Of a stretch of 64,000 bases of DNA, positions 13,042 to 25,027 are shown piece by piece. Where the stretch lies: contig JABBOT010000011.1 of the NCBI GenBank assembly GCA_016165875.1, forward strand, positions 7,567,711 to 7,631,710. Reading direction: 5' to 3'. Numbering within the stretch: the stretch's first letter is position 1; the number at the start of each line of letters is the position of its first letter. The stretch comes from Acanthopleura granulata (Eukaryota > Mollusca > Polyplacophora > Chitonida > Chitonidae). Under the pieces are notes generated by a model that made no database searches, was not told the DNA's origin, and saw only the letters and a list, made by a program, of their open reading frames with translations. The translations under genes were made by a program, and so were the position numbers.

Positions 13042-16000
13042 TCACATGTCAGACAATAGCTGAACTATTGTTACATTCCCTTGCAAGAGGTGCCCAAAGA
13101 AAATGTCCTCTATCAGTTGACGAGGCACTGTTTTCAGGCATGGGAGTGTCAGGAGCATTTTGCCGAATCGTGCGGGATTGTGGGGCTGAACTTGTGACAC
13201 GTAATGCGCAAGCGCCAGTTGAGCTTGGTCCTGTAGAGTTTCTATTTTCGTTTTGTCGACTAGGTCCTGCTTGGAATCTGGAAGCAAAAATTATGGCAGG
13301 TGTGATTAGTTATGGAGGTGAACCTAGTACACTGAAGTGTTAACCTTGTGTAGGAATTTTCCTTAAATATCCTCAAAAAAATTTCCGTTAAACCTGTTTT
13401 GTGAAGGACGACGGGTTGCATTTTACGGATCAATCCGTTTCTGATTACTGATTATTTCCTTACCAGGAAGGGATTAATCCGTGAGATGAACTAAAATGCA
13501 ATCCGTCATCCCTCGGATAACGGATTAAGCAGAGGAGTTTTTGGGGGGAAATTAGCAAGTACACAAACACTTGGCATTAACAGAGGAACTTTCCAAGACA
13601 CGTGGGAACTGTTCTGTTTTCGGCTCTACTTGGCCGAGTAATTAACGTGCCAGCGGAACCTATAAATAGAGAGGATGAGTTCAAGTCCGGTTTGGGCTGA
13701 CTTTCCACACAGGAGATCTGTCTTTACTGATTGTTTCAATCCTTGCTGCTTACCGAAAGTAGTATCTCGATAGGTCAGTAAAACATATTCATGACACTTC
13801 ACCTTGATCCGATCACGAATTTGGTTTTGGCAAAGGAATTGATTAAAGGATATCTGACATTGTTTTTCATACACAAGATGTTAAAACTGTCATTCTTCAT
13901 ATTTTTTCCTGTGGTGAAGCACCACGCAACACATCGGCACTGGTACCGGTCTTCAACATGGTGAGACCAAACTACTCTTCACGGCCGTATTTATATTGCA
14001 CTAAAAAAATTCTGACATATGTAATCGAGACAAAGGGGCTTGTTTAGTTTCGAGGATATTCGGAATTATCATGACACTGAACACTCTAACCTTGTTTCAA
14101 GAGGACAATTGTCTCCAAGAAAGACAACTCTGTACCGTCGGCGTTCAACATTTGACAGGCGATGATAGCACTGTGCAAACGATGAAGGTTTTCCATATTG
14201 GATCTCTGTGAATAAAACTTCGAGAATTATGGCAGGATCCCAGTGAAATTGCAAGTGAGTCTTATAGCCTGTATTATTTAGTTTAATGTGTACAGGTCAA
14301 CACTTCAGTAAGGAAAAGATGACACAATTCACTTGATACGAAGCAACACTAATCTGCTACATTTTACACGACATGGAAATTTGGACTTCGGACAATTCTG
14401 AAAACCCATGGGCCAATGTTTCTGCTATAAGGAATAGTTCTTCCATGGAAGCAGAAACATTTTTGTACATACAGGTATGCATGAGACAAAGAAACTCATC
14501 GGAATTGGGATATTTTATAGTTTTCTCATTCGACAAAATTTTACAATCGTGACCCAGTTCTTCGAGTTTACGTCGAGAATGGCCGAATATAGACTTGTGT
14601 GTATTAAGTGTCCATCTTTCCCCCCAAACCTAAGTAAAATATTTTCATTGCGAATGAGAAAAAATGGCCAAATAACGCAAGCTGTATTAATTTTGAACTT
14701 ATTTAACTTTTTGAATTTGACAAATAATTTCTGACGTTAGGTTATTAGAGCCTTCGTTCGAGAATGTCTTCTTGTACGTCAAACGTAGATCTCTGACAAA
14801 AGTAGTTTGTAACATTATTCAATGCATATCAAGGTCGGACACGATTAATGTTCTACCAATTGGATTAGGGAAGAGCGTTTCATTTCAGCTCTTACCGTGA
14901 GTCCGTTTGCCGTCTCATAACTTTTTAAATCTACGCAATGCCTGCCTGGTTCCCGGCACATGGAAACGAGGAAAATGACGTTGTAAAATGGCGACACAAT
15001 ACGTTAAGGGTCAAAGTTTCGATGTAGGAGTAGATTTGCCTCTAAGTTTAGAGTGAAAATTTTAATGACGTCACTGGACCTACCTTATTAGAGTCCGTCT
15101 TCCCTGCTCGAATGCTCAGCATAGCGATGTCAACTGGCCAGTAGGCGGCGCTCAGAAGGAACAGATCCGCCCACGTATCCCGTAATAGACTCGTCTGGTC
15201 GTGTGGATGAACTGATCCAAATATGTAATTGACACGAGCTCTCCGCACAGCGGCGCAGAGTATCTGCGTGGAGACTTCTTGCAGTAGACTAATTGAGTTC
15301 TGGTTAAAACCTTGAAGAAAGGAAGAAAAATTGTTTTTTTTTTCTTTTTGGTGTATTGAATCGATATTTTCAGATTTAACGGTATAAAACATTTAGTATC
15401 TAGAAATACGAGACTCTTCGCCACTGATAATTGCGGGGGTTATCATTTTTACTGACCCGAATCTAGCTCACAAGTCAACAACTTTCTCACGTAATCAAAT
15501 CACGGCGGGATGTAACAGAAAATTCCGCAGTCCTTCATTCTACTGCTATGACGATACAACGTCAAACAGAAGTGTACTACTCTCAGGGATATGTTCCTAT
15601 CTGCACGTCAAACATCAGTACCATTTCCTTCTGCGCAGCTGACAAGTTTAACCGTCAAGAACAAAAGCGGTGAAAAGTCATGGTTGTAAATTCAAAATTT
15701 TGTCGGGTTTGCGATCTAGAAATGACCAATTTGAGTGTGACAGGAACCCATTTTGATCCAATAAAAGTGTGATCCCGTCGACTGAGAAAATGCCAGATAG
15801 CAAATGCTACAGAGGTTTTTAGTGGGGATAGGAAAATACCCATGGTTTTCCGAATTGATCCCTGTTATAAAAGTTGTATGGTTAGCATACAGCGTCTAAT
15901 TCATCATGCTGTAAAACAACGTGATTTTAACTTAAGCGCAAACATTAAATTTGCTCTGACCTCATGACTAACTTTTGATTCCAGTAGACTATGATGAGCA

Positions 16001-16693
16001 AACACTTGTCTACCGATAACATAAAAAGCGGGGCAAACATGTGTAAATGTCAATGTTTTCTTAGAACACGCTTAAACCTCAAAGTGCCCGTGATTATATT
16101 TTACCGTGTATACAGTATATGCTTAAAATAAATACTGTTTCTACCAGTACTTACCAATGGGTAGCTGAAGAGCTCGAAAGACTGAGGGTAGGTGGACTGG
16201 AGAACTGGGAAGGGGACTGAAGCAGCACAGTGTGTTGCTGGTGTGTTGCCATCCCACGGGGATGGTCGGGCCGTACCGAGGGGCCACGGGTTTGAAAGCG
16301 CTGAGGGGCATGGTGCCTGGGGAAGATCGCTGGAGAGACCTCGTAGCAAACTGCGTAAAACCTCCTGCGCGATGGTTCAGCTCAGTTTGTGGTAAAGTTG
16401 ACGTGGCCTTTGCTTGAGGTGGACATCCGGACTTCTTCCCTTTATTTTTCCGCGGTCCCCGCTCCTCTTGGACGGCTGAGAAGAAAAAGAAATACGAGAA
16501 ACAATCACCGATGTTTGCTCATAATCTGCGACTCATGCGCATTTCAAAAATGCAGCCCAATATCCAGACCAAGAAAGGCGCAATAAGAAGTTGAAAGATT
16601 CTGCCTGATAAACTCAGTGGATAAAAAAAAAAAGACAAGGAAAGAAAAGCGCTCGTCTATAGTACCTGATTATATTTCTGCGACAAAGAAACA

Positions 16694-16775
<82 letters not shown>

Positions 16776-19700
16776 GCTAGAATTCCGGTTTAATATGGCT
16801 TTGTCGATGATGGCATCTTTTCCTGCACATTATTTATTGTCCACGCCGAAAAACCACACCATTTTTTGCTGTACAAGTAATTTAGGTATGTACTGTACAT
16901 ATCACCAGTTACACGGATCTTCGTCACACGAGCGACAGTAAACAGAAGATTGAACCTCTTTGTCCCGAATTAATTTAGTTCAGAAAGCTCTCTCTGTATG
17001 AACAACGCTAATCACGAAATTAGCTTTATAGTCATGACTTTTTAAAATTCGAGTCCAAACGATAGATTGTAGAGAAAAGACCGTAACTTGTTGGATTACA
17101 TATGAGTGAAAAAGGTGTCATCCGCCTAAGAAAAGTAGGCCATCGAAGTCGGAGAATCCGCGGCATGTAGGCGAAGAATGTATAAGCATGCAGCACTCAG
17201 ACGTCGTTACAGATGTAGTATATATATGGAACTGATAAACGCCTAATTGACATCAAGGGTCAATGGTCACAAGGCCAGTGAACAAGACAAGGATCAAGCA
17301 AATTTCAAAAATATCTGGCTAATTAAAAATAAACTTACCATTTTTGTTCATTTGGACGGAGAAACATTTTTGCAGTCGGCAATATGGACACCAGTTACGA
17401 CGAGCCTTGTCGATGGCACAGTTCCCTTTACCTGTCACATAAACTATAAACATATACTAATTTGCCAACAGTGTCATGCCAAAGATAGTTATGATTTTAT
17501 TTATTGTGCCGGTCTCGGTGGTCTAGCGAGTGGTTAGAGGTCCCGATCAATCCCGAGTCGGGCCAAGTACCAAAGACTGTCAGTTGAGAGCAAGGAAACA
17601 GAACTGGTCATCATCAATGTAATATGACTGCGTGGGGTGTCCCGTCTGGTGCTTTCGGCGCAATGATTCAATGAGGATTCCTTATCGTCTTATAACTGAA
17701 AAATTGTTGACCACGGCGTAAAACGACAAGCATAAATAAATACATTTTTCTATTGACGATTTCTTGATACACCTAAACAATCTCGACTCGGATCTGAAAT
17801 TTTTTTTATCTAATTCTGAGGAGGCCTTGGTGTTAGGGTGATGTAAAATGCTACGTCTTAAACACTTACATCGACAGTTTGAACAAAACCATAACTGAGG
17901 TAAACTGACAAGATGCCGGATTTCACCGGTAAGATGTCACTATTTGCCAAATATCCCACTGTCGTTGTGACTCTGGTTTTACTCTCCATGCTGTGGTCTT
18001 TTATATTGTAATCCTGTATAAACTCGGATTTTGCTGGTGGTTTAAGCATATCCCGTGTTAAGTGTAATGAAAACACAACATTTTGAGAAATTCTAGACCA
18101 GTGACGTATTATTGCATTTAACATCACCGCAACTTTATCCAATCTACTTCTGCTTAAGCTGTGTTTAAAGGGGGTATAAGTTGTTACTTCTTAAAGACTT
18201 ACGTGAACAGTTAGAATAAAACCCTACCTGAGGTAAACTGACAAGACGTCGATGCTCTGGTCTTACTCTCTACGCTGTAGTCTGCATTGCTGATCACTGA
18301 CCGTGTCAGTGTTATAAAGTATTTATTTATTTGATTGGTGTTTTAAGCCATGTTCTCCATATTCTTCTGACGTGTCTATTTCATATAAGGCTGCTCATCA
18401 ACTCGTCTTAGATGAAGGATAGATGCACTAGACTATACTCGCAACATGCCTCCCTTAAAAATCACTCCCAGGTGTTCACCACACCGTGTTTAAATTCAGT
18501 GAGACACGTGAGTAAATAAAGAACATAACACGGCGTATAATTTATACGAAAGACAATTAAGACATTTATAAAAATAAGTGAAAAGTATTGACATGCTACC
18601 GACATGCTTTCAGTAAGATTCAACTCCAATGCTGATTTAGGTAGAAAGTTGGTTTTCCCAGACGTTCTTTAATTTGTGATGCGTTTGCTGATTGTTCGTG
18701 TCCAAAAATGTGCTAAGGCATAAAATAGTAATAATGATTTTCTATCTGTTCTTCGGCATTGCCCGTTGCGTCACTTTCCAAAATTTCATCTCTTCCATAT
18801 TTAGTGTACTAAAATGAAAAAAACAATACTCATCAAAAACAGTATTTAACAATTAAGATTACTTCATATCGGTAATGGCGGAACGGTTTATGGTATAGCT
18901 ACTACGGCAGCTCAATCACCACAGCAGCTATTTTGCGGCGAGCAGGATCCAATGCGTTCTTCACTGAAATAATGGGATTTGTTTGATTGTTAATGAATGA
19001 TATGACGAAACTGAGGCGAAAAATACACTAATCAATATGTCGGCTCTTTTTTTTTTATCTCTGTCATAGAAGGAAAAATGTCGCTCAGGTTTCCTTAAAA
19101 CCGTATAAGAAACTATTTACATGAATATGAGAATTCAAGAGTGCTAATATTAACAACAGTAGTCTACAAGTTGAAGACGGTATTAGGGTTTTTTGGGGGT
19201 ACTTTGGTTTTGTCTTAAATACAAGGATAATAAATAATTATAAATGACTGCGACGTGGAAAGTAAAACCAGAGGAGCTGTCAAATAGTCACATGTAACCA
19301 ATGAAGTATAAGGCCTTATGTCAGTTTTCCTCGTAGAGGTTTTACGTATGGTATATAGAAATCTCGTGCTAGTGTACAAACATCTCGTGTTTATCAGTAT
19401 GGTGCTAGTATGTTGTGATTGGTTGCTGATGGTTGCTAATTTTGTTGGTAATACGTGGTAGCCAAGTAACCACATGGCCTTTTCACTACGCTACAACGCC
19501 ATGGAAAGGCCCCATTGAACACTAATTGTGCAAACTCGGCCACCTACCACCCTGCTTTCACCTGACTAGTTCGGCTCTGCTGATGTGTTGCATTTTTCTC
19601 ATTCGGTTGGACGCTTTGCATCCGCTACAATTTCCAACCCCCTAGCGCCAACTAAGAAAATATATAAATATAAAAATTAGGACGGATTCATGCAAAGAGA

Positions 19701-22640
19701 CGCAGTGAAACGTTTTCAATGATGACGAAAATGAATTCATACGTAATGAATGTTCTAGGCACATGACTAAAATCAGTACCTTATTTCACGGGCAATAGTT
19801 GTGGTGAACTATTACTCGTGATCTATTACCCCTGCTCTAGTTATTCCCTCCAGTCTTGCTTTCCATATATACTCACCAATACAAGTGTACACCATCTTCC
19901 TGCGGATCGACCTCTTGAAGAAACAGCTGCAGCCGTCACAACAGAACACGCCGTAGTGCTTTCCGTAACTCTTGTCTCCACACACTTTACACGACACAGG
20001 CACCGGGAGTGTTCGCCCTGCAACAAAGGAACAAATACCATCGCAGCGTGTTTCCCGGGAGAAAATGTTGTTATTTATTTTTGTTAATTGCTTGTCCCCT
20101 TGTTTAAGGTTTTTATTCTTTGTCGCTCTTTTTTATCTTTATAGCCCACTTCTCTGTTTTCTGCAGATTTTCTTTCCCAATAATTAGATATTTTCAAAAT
20201 TCTTTCCATATATTTTTCTTATAAATAACTCTAACATGTTAGTTTCAATTAGTAAACTACATTTAGTTATTTTCTTACATTTTTGTTTTTAAATTCTTAA
20301 ATTTCGTCGGGAAAATAATGGCAACATTTTTGTCCTTGGTAGTTTGTGCTATAGTTTTTAATCGATTTATTTATTTAAATAGAGACACTGCCTTTAAGTT
20401 TGAAATGTTATATAAAATATATATATTCAATGATATTAAATCAAACACTTAGACGATGGTGGAGAAGGGAAATTATTTACATTGTCGGAATAACACTTTG
20501 TAAGGTGTGAGAAACTGAACACTTTAAAAGTGTTTAAAAGCTATAGTTACTAACACTATTTGTGTCATATTAACACCTGTATTTATTGTTTTCAATATTT
20601 GCCCAAAAAAAAAACAACACCAAAAAAAAAACAGTGTTTACGCGATGTAACATTTTACGAATGTGGTAACACAGCATTTTGAGTCACTCTAAACCTGCAG
20701 TGACGAGTAGTATAATGTATTTAACATAACCGCAATTTTGTTTATCTAATTCTGCTGAAGGCATGGCGCTAGGGGACGCGTAAGCTGTTACTTCTAAATA
20801 CTGACATGGGCATTTAAAATAAAACCCTAACTGAGGTAAATTGACGTGAGGCCGAATATTACCGGTAACGACCATTTCCCACCTATCACAATGGCGTCAC
20901 TGTTCTGGTTTTACTCTCTATGCTTCAGTTTTTGCATTGTGTTTCTTTTCTTCATATTTATATCACATTTTAAAGTATTTAAAAAGTTCTTCCATTTCAT
21001 CACTTAGAAAATATTGTCATTATTACGTTTGGGTTTTAAAAGATTATTATTCTTTACTTTTTATTAGTGTGTGATTTAGATTATAATTTGCCCTGTCAGC
21101 CGTAAAGCTGTTAATACAAATGTTAACCATGATTTTGTGACGCAAACTTTTCAGTAAAGTACTTTTTCTAAAGTCCTTTGAGGTTTTATCTTCAATGAGG
21201 ACATCAATAAGGATGGGCTAAAATACTGAGTAGAGTATTCCTTTTCAGAGTAAAAACTGTATTCAGGAAAGGATTCATACTGCCGAAATTGTAGTTGTGA
21301 TTTAAACGATGCGACAACGGTTTCTGACCGATTCTCACCGAACAACCTTACTGGTGTATACATGCAGTATATAGAGACTATTTTTGACACAATTTCGAGA
21401 AACCACTGGCACTTTATCCATGTTCATTCCTGAGTGTTTCAGTCGTTTAAAACGATCATTCAGTAGAGATCCCTAAACAGTATAAAAATTAACACCCACT
21501 TTTTTTCGGTATTATTTCGACCAGAAAGCATCAACATGCATGCCTACTATTAAATAACTGAAAGTAAATCCGAATTGTTATTGCTTGTCCATGAGAGACG
21601 TGCACACGATTTGGCAATTGTTTTTCATGTAGAAGAGCCAGAAAATCCACACAAGGTTTTCGTAATACACTCACCGTCACTGGACAGAACTCGATCAAGG
21701 GCATCAAATACATGCAAATTTGCACACTTTGATTTGAAGTTCCGAATTCTTTATCAAGAAATCAGTTTCGAAATATTTAATAAATAGCTGTTTGAAAATG
21801 AGAAAACAAATAAAGAAATTGGCCGAGCAATCAGTTGCCTTCTGTTGGAAGCCCTATATATAGATCAATGATATCAGTTTTGACTGAAATTCAAATTAGG
21901 CGTAAAATACCAATCAAATAAATGAAATAAATTAAAAATCACTTAAGAGAAATCGGCCCAAGATACAGTGTTCTACTTTCTGCGATAAGGTATAGATGAA
22001 CAAGTACTTACCCATTGTCAATGTTTGGAGTCTCTTGTACTCTGTGGTCCAAGAAAGTTTTCGCGGAGAAAATTTTCTGAATCTATTAAAGTGCGTTGAT
22101 CCTGATTTGTGGCTAAAATTGTTCAAGAATGCTTTGACTTGGATCAGTGACGTTGTCTGTGGAAGAATTCAGAAGACTGGCTTTCTACCAAAATTGCATA
22201 ATTTCATCAAAAGTACGTCGGGAATTTTTCAAACACAATTTTTTTAACACAATGTTATTAACTGCAACAGTTGGCATTAATGTTACCCTTTGACCGCAGT
22301 TACGGTGACCAGAGTTTCGTTTCTATTCCTGTCCAGGATAGAAAATCTGTTTTGTTTTAAATAAGGAAGTTTCCTATAACTCGGTGAAATCTGGACGAGT
22401 GTCAACTAGCCAGAAGCTCCGCTGTCAAGTCTCAGTTACGGTTTCGCACTTGGTGAGATTTTTGTATTCATTGCAACGATATGGGCGGGGTCGATCTTCG
22501 TATCTAAGGGGTAAAAGAGTAAACCTAGCGATTATTGGGAACTTTCTAAATAGCCGACTTAGAGACGTTGATGACTGGCTAAGTAGGAATCTTCACCCAC
22601 CTGTCACTCGGCACACATCTGATCCGAGAGATTTAGACAT
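13042..22640 (-). CDS. NR2E-group orphan nuclear receptor, complete
   Basis: Seven minus-strand exons join with matching phases into 390 residues: 22640-22601, 20017-19877, 17431-17339, 16475-16155, 15310-15084, 14205-14091 and 13277-13042 (stop TGA). The start ATG at 22640 has an in-frame TAG 9 nt upstream. The DNA-binding domain is residues 23-101. Finger 1 has C23, C26, C40, C43 ([19 protein letters not shown]). Finger 2 has C59, C65, C75, C78 ([16 protein letters not shown]). The extension is [10 protein letters not shown]. Residues 102-199 form a Pro/Ser-rich hinge. The ligand-binding domain runs from about 200 to 390. It contains the helix 3-5 signature at 222-241 ending DQTSLL, then [34 protein letters not shown] and a terminal QLLSDM. 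These features place it in the tailless/PNR/HR83 group of nuclear, DNA-binding transcription factors. The Trp in RNWCPYC and the CCDGCSC box suggest the HR83/PNR-like branch rather than tailless, but the subgroup is inferred. The P-box residue that is usually Gly is Cys45. Exon calls are strong except the short first exon (good). Confidence 0.93.
16695..16772. repeat. (CA)n(TA)n compound microsatellite
   Basis: About 40 bp of CA repeat runs directly into about 35 bp of TA repeat. It lies in intron 3 of the receptor gene, about 220 bp from the acceptor of the hinge exon. Alternating purine/pyrimidine tracts of this sort are length-polymorphic and can adopt Z-DNA or cruciform forms. Confidence 0.97.
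17506..17745 (+). mobile_element. tRNA-derived SINE, family B
   Basis: The head GTCTCGGTGGTCTAGCGAGTGGTTAGAGGTC resembles a tRNA A-box region and is followed by a B-box-like segment ending GGGCCAAGTACCAAAGACT. The body carries TAATATGACTGCGTGGGG and TGTCCCGTCTGGTGC. The tail GGCGTAAAACGACAAGCATAAATAAAT resembles that of the other SINE family. It lies immediately upstream, in the receptor's transcription direction, of the second zinc-finger exon (intron 2). Confidence 0.75.
17823..18012 (+). mobile_element. Repeat family A, copy 1 (5' truncated)
   Basis: It carries the family core CTTAAACACTTACAT, AACTGAGGTAAACTGACAAG, CCGGATTTCACCGGTAA and GGTTTTACTCTCCATGCTGTGGTC. The left third of the family is missing. 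A second copy follows about 40 bp later in the same orientation. Confidence 0.75.
18050..18290 (+). mobile_element. Repeat family A, copy 2
   Basis: It begins with the family left part (GTGTTAAGTGTAATGAAAACACAACATTTTGAG, TCTAGACCAGTGACGT, AACATCACCGCAA). It continues through TAAGTTGTTACTTCTTAAAGACTTACGTGAACAG and TGAGGTAAACTGACAAGA, and ends with a shortened right part. It lies in intron 2 of the receptor gene, tandem with copy 1. Confidence 0.75.
18316..18480 (-). mobile_element. Probable SINE relic with the shared tail
   Basis: The start TATTTATTTATTTGATTGGTGTTTTAAGCC is the inverted tail of the SINE family common in this window. The body that follows (ATATTCTTCTGACGTG and onward) does not match the common copies well, so it is either another subfamily or strongly decayed. 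Confidence 0.5.
20640..20950 (+). mobile_element. Repeat family A, copy 3
   Basis: This is a near full-length copy with AACACAGCATTTTGAGTCA, AACATAACCGCAA, TCTAATTCTGCTGAAG, ACCCTAACTGAGGTAAATTGACG, ATTACCGGTAACGACCATTT and GGTTTTACTCTCTATGCTTCAG. It lies in intron 1 of the receptor gene. There is no coding capacity and I saw no clear terminal repeats, so its class is open. Confidence 0.75.
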
Positions 22641-23010
22641 TTTCGCCTATTTACCGCTGAAAAACTTTCCGAGAGCGCGCGCACCGTGTTGATTCAGATG
22701 CCCTCTATCGACCAGAGCGATCGTTTAATCCCTCATTTAGCGGGCACCGTTTTCCCCTCCGAAAAGGGTTCGATAGACTAGCTCGAGACTCGGAGGCACG
22801 GGGAGATGCCGGCAAGACGCCGGGGCAAATGGCAAGGGATGAGCTCGACTGACACGCCGTGTTTGGAACTGGCAGCGTTTCCGAAGTCTCAAGGAGTTGC
22901 GCCGTTTATTCAGTTGGCGCGAGGCGCATCGATAGCGATCCGTCTTCTCGCAATCAGCCGACTTAGCGAACTTTGCCATTGACGGACGAGAGGCAAAGCG
23001 CCGTATTTCA
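22641..23010 (-). promoter_or_regulatory. GC-rich 5' flank of the nuclear receptor gene
   Basis: The stretch just upstream of the receptor start codon is clearly richer in G+C and CpG than the surrounding AT-rich DNA (for example GAGATGCCGGCAAGACGCCG). This suits a CpG-rich promoter and 5' UTR. No TATA box was fixed. An open minus-strand frame at 22979-22737 crosses it but resembles nothing and is probably chance. Confidence 0.5.
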
Positions 23011-24307
23011 TTTCGCAGACACGTGCCACGGCTCTTCGGTATACCTCACCGAAAAGCCAAACACGTCATTTCAGATTGATTAACTTGCCATTGGAGTTAT
23101 TTGATCAAGGATCCTCACGATGAGGACCTGCCTAAACAGATTCACTTTATTGTTTTCGGCGATGACGCCTGAGCGACAGTAATAACTCTTGAATTTCAAA
23201 TTATCGATCGCGTCATCCATTCGTTGTTAAAGGAGTAAATCACGATCATACGTGAGTTTGCTCATCACCATGGTTACCTGTGAGAGACAAAATCTTTTTT
23301 AAAGAATTTTGAATTTCTACAGATGAATAGAAAGCCATTTAAATAAATCATTTATGACTTCCCACGACTGACTTAATAAACCCTTCTTTAATGGCTACTG
23401 CATTTATTGGCATATACTTGTCTGATTTTCTCTTTTTGTCGCGCTAACCATGTACAACATAAAGCATACTTGTATCTATTTCCATTCTTACATTGTACAT
23501 ATATGAGGCAAACGTTATACTTTGTTTTTTGTTCTGCTTTGTTTTGTTTTGTTTTTTTCATGTGTGTGTGTGACCAAAACTGACTCTTAGCCTGTCAGTT
23601 ACCTAGTAACAGCTTTTTCTTTTAATTTCTTTTTTGTAATAGGATCCTCTTTACCAAGTTAATCACAAATATTGATGTGGTTTTCAGTCATCCGAAAACA
23701 GATATATATCTAGTTCATTGAATATGACATAATGTTTATATGAATATCTGTAGCTTTATATTATATAGAGTTTCAGGAAAATGCAAAAAATAAAACGAAA
23801 CGTCATATACTAACCGTAAGTTCAGAAAAAAAGAGATGAATTAAACATAATAACATAAATAATGTTTGGCTTTGTTGAATGTCTGTCGTGTAAAAAGACC
23901 CTCATGTATCGTGTTTATTAATGCTATGATGTCAGGCCGACAAGTTTCCTTGTTTATGTTCACCTGTGTGAATTTTGTGCATGTTGTTTGTGTTGGTCAA
24001 AGATTGAAGGAGGCATTGCTGCAAGAATACGACCATGCAGTTACCGATTGCCATTGGATTCTACAACGTAGATATATGCACGTTAGAGAATTCATATATA
24101 ATATAGGCAAGAATCTTTATTTCTGGAGAAAAAAAATCAAAATATTGCCTTTTATATAGTTTTTAGTGGTGTGTCATATGCAAGTGTTACGTTAGAAATT
24201 TTGTAGCTTATAATTTGATTACTACTTAAGAGACGTAATATGTGCATTACGTCCGGAAAAAAACAAAACATTTTGTTTCATGACGTTCCAATCTACGCTC
24301 AGAGGTA

Positions 24308-24315
24308 TGACGTCA
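24308..24315. promoter_or_regulatory. CRE palindrome TGACGTCA in a local cluster
   Basis: The perfect 8-bp CREB/ATF consensus TGACGTCA is accompanied within about 100 bp by GACGTCAT near 24369, CGACGTCAAT near 24382 and CATGACGTTCC near 24280. It lies between the divergent receptor and ALDH genes. Function is inferred from the consensus and clustering only. Confidence 0.45.
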
Positions 24316-25014
24316 TAATGCATGTGCAGTAAACTTTTACATTCCTACCTCACAAAACAATAAGACACGACGTCATACACCCGACGTCAATGAAATATAC
24401 AGGTTAAACGAAGTGGCCTAAGCTTGCCCATTCATTTGTCTAAAATTCATGGCCTCTGCGGAGGTAGTGAAAGAGATCCGCAGCATATAATACGCCGTTT
24501 CCCAGCCTTATTTTCTTCAGTTTACGTGGCAGAAAAGGCTTTAACATCTGCGTCTTTGTATTTGTTGTGTAAGCCGGTACCGCTGAGCCTTGATTCAAAT
24601 GGATCGTCAAATCGTCAAATGGACCCAATACGGAACAAAGTTCAACGGTGCCGGGTTAGGGAACAACTGCTATGTCCTTAAATAATATGTTAACCTCACA
24701 CAGATCACGTGTTTCTACCACTAAAGCAATCGTATAGTGGCAAACCTCTGGTAGAAATACCGGAGTTAGTGTTGTAAAACACGGACTTTTCTAACAGTGT
24801 GGCTAACGTCTGCCTAAGGTTTTCCAATATGCTGAACGTCAAGGGTACAGCTACGGAGAATGCCGATTTTAGTCCCGAATCCAGGCTGAGCCTTTGTCCC
24901 AAGGTTAAGAAACGGTCGTTCTGTCCTCTAGGTCAGTTCATTGAGTTATATGATATGTGAATTTGTCTTGATCTAGCAAAAGTTCAGTATCAATACATGC
25001 AGAATGTTCACTTG

Positions 25015-25027
25015 TGACCTATGACCC
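25015..25027 (-). promoter_or_regulatory. Perfect DR1 nuclear-receptor element plus extra half-site
   Basis: The minus strand reads GGGTCA T AGGTCA, two perfect RGGTCA half-sites with a 1-bp spacer. This is the DR1 class used by RXR heterodimers, HNF4, COUP-TF and related NR2 receptors. A third perfect half-site AGGTCA lies on the plus strand at 25041-25046. It sits 2.4 kb upstream of the nuclear-receptor start and 3 kb upstream of the ALDH start. Under equal base frequencies about 0.03 perfect RGGTCA DR1 sites are expected in 64 kb on both strands. Confidence 0.55.

Noticed and set aside
16101..16349. 82-codon minus-strand ORF with a Pro-rich sequence in the receptor hinge
   Set aside because: The frame that continues the DNA-binding domain through the hinge exon differs, and splice phases on both sides support that other frame.
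22737..22979. 80-codon Arg-rich minus-strand ORF upstream of the receptor
   Set aside because: It lies in GC-rich 5' flank where long open frames are expected, and it does not splice into the receptor.
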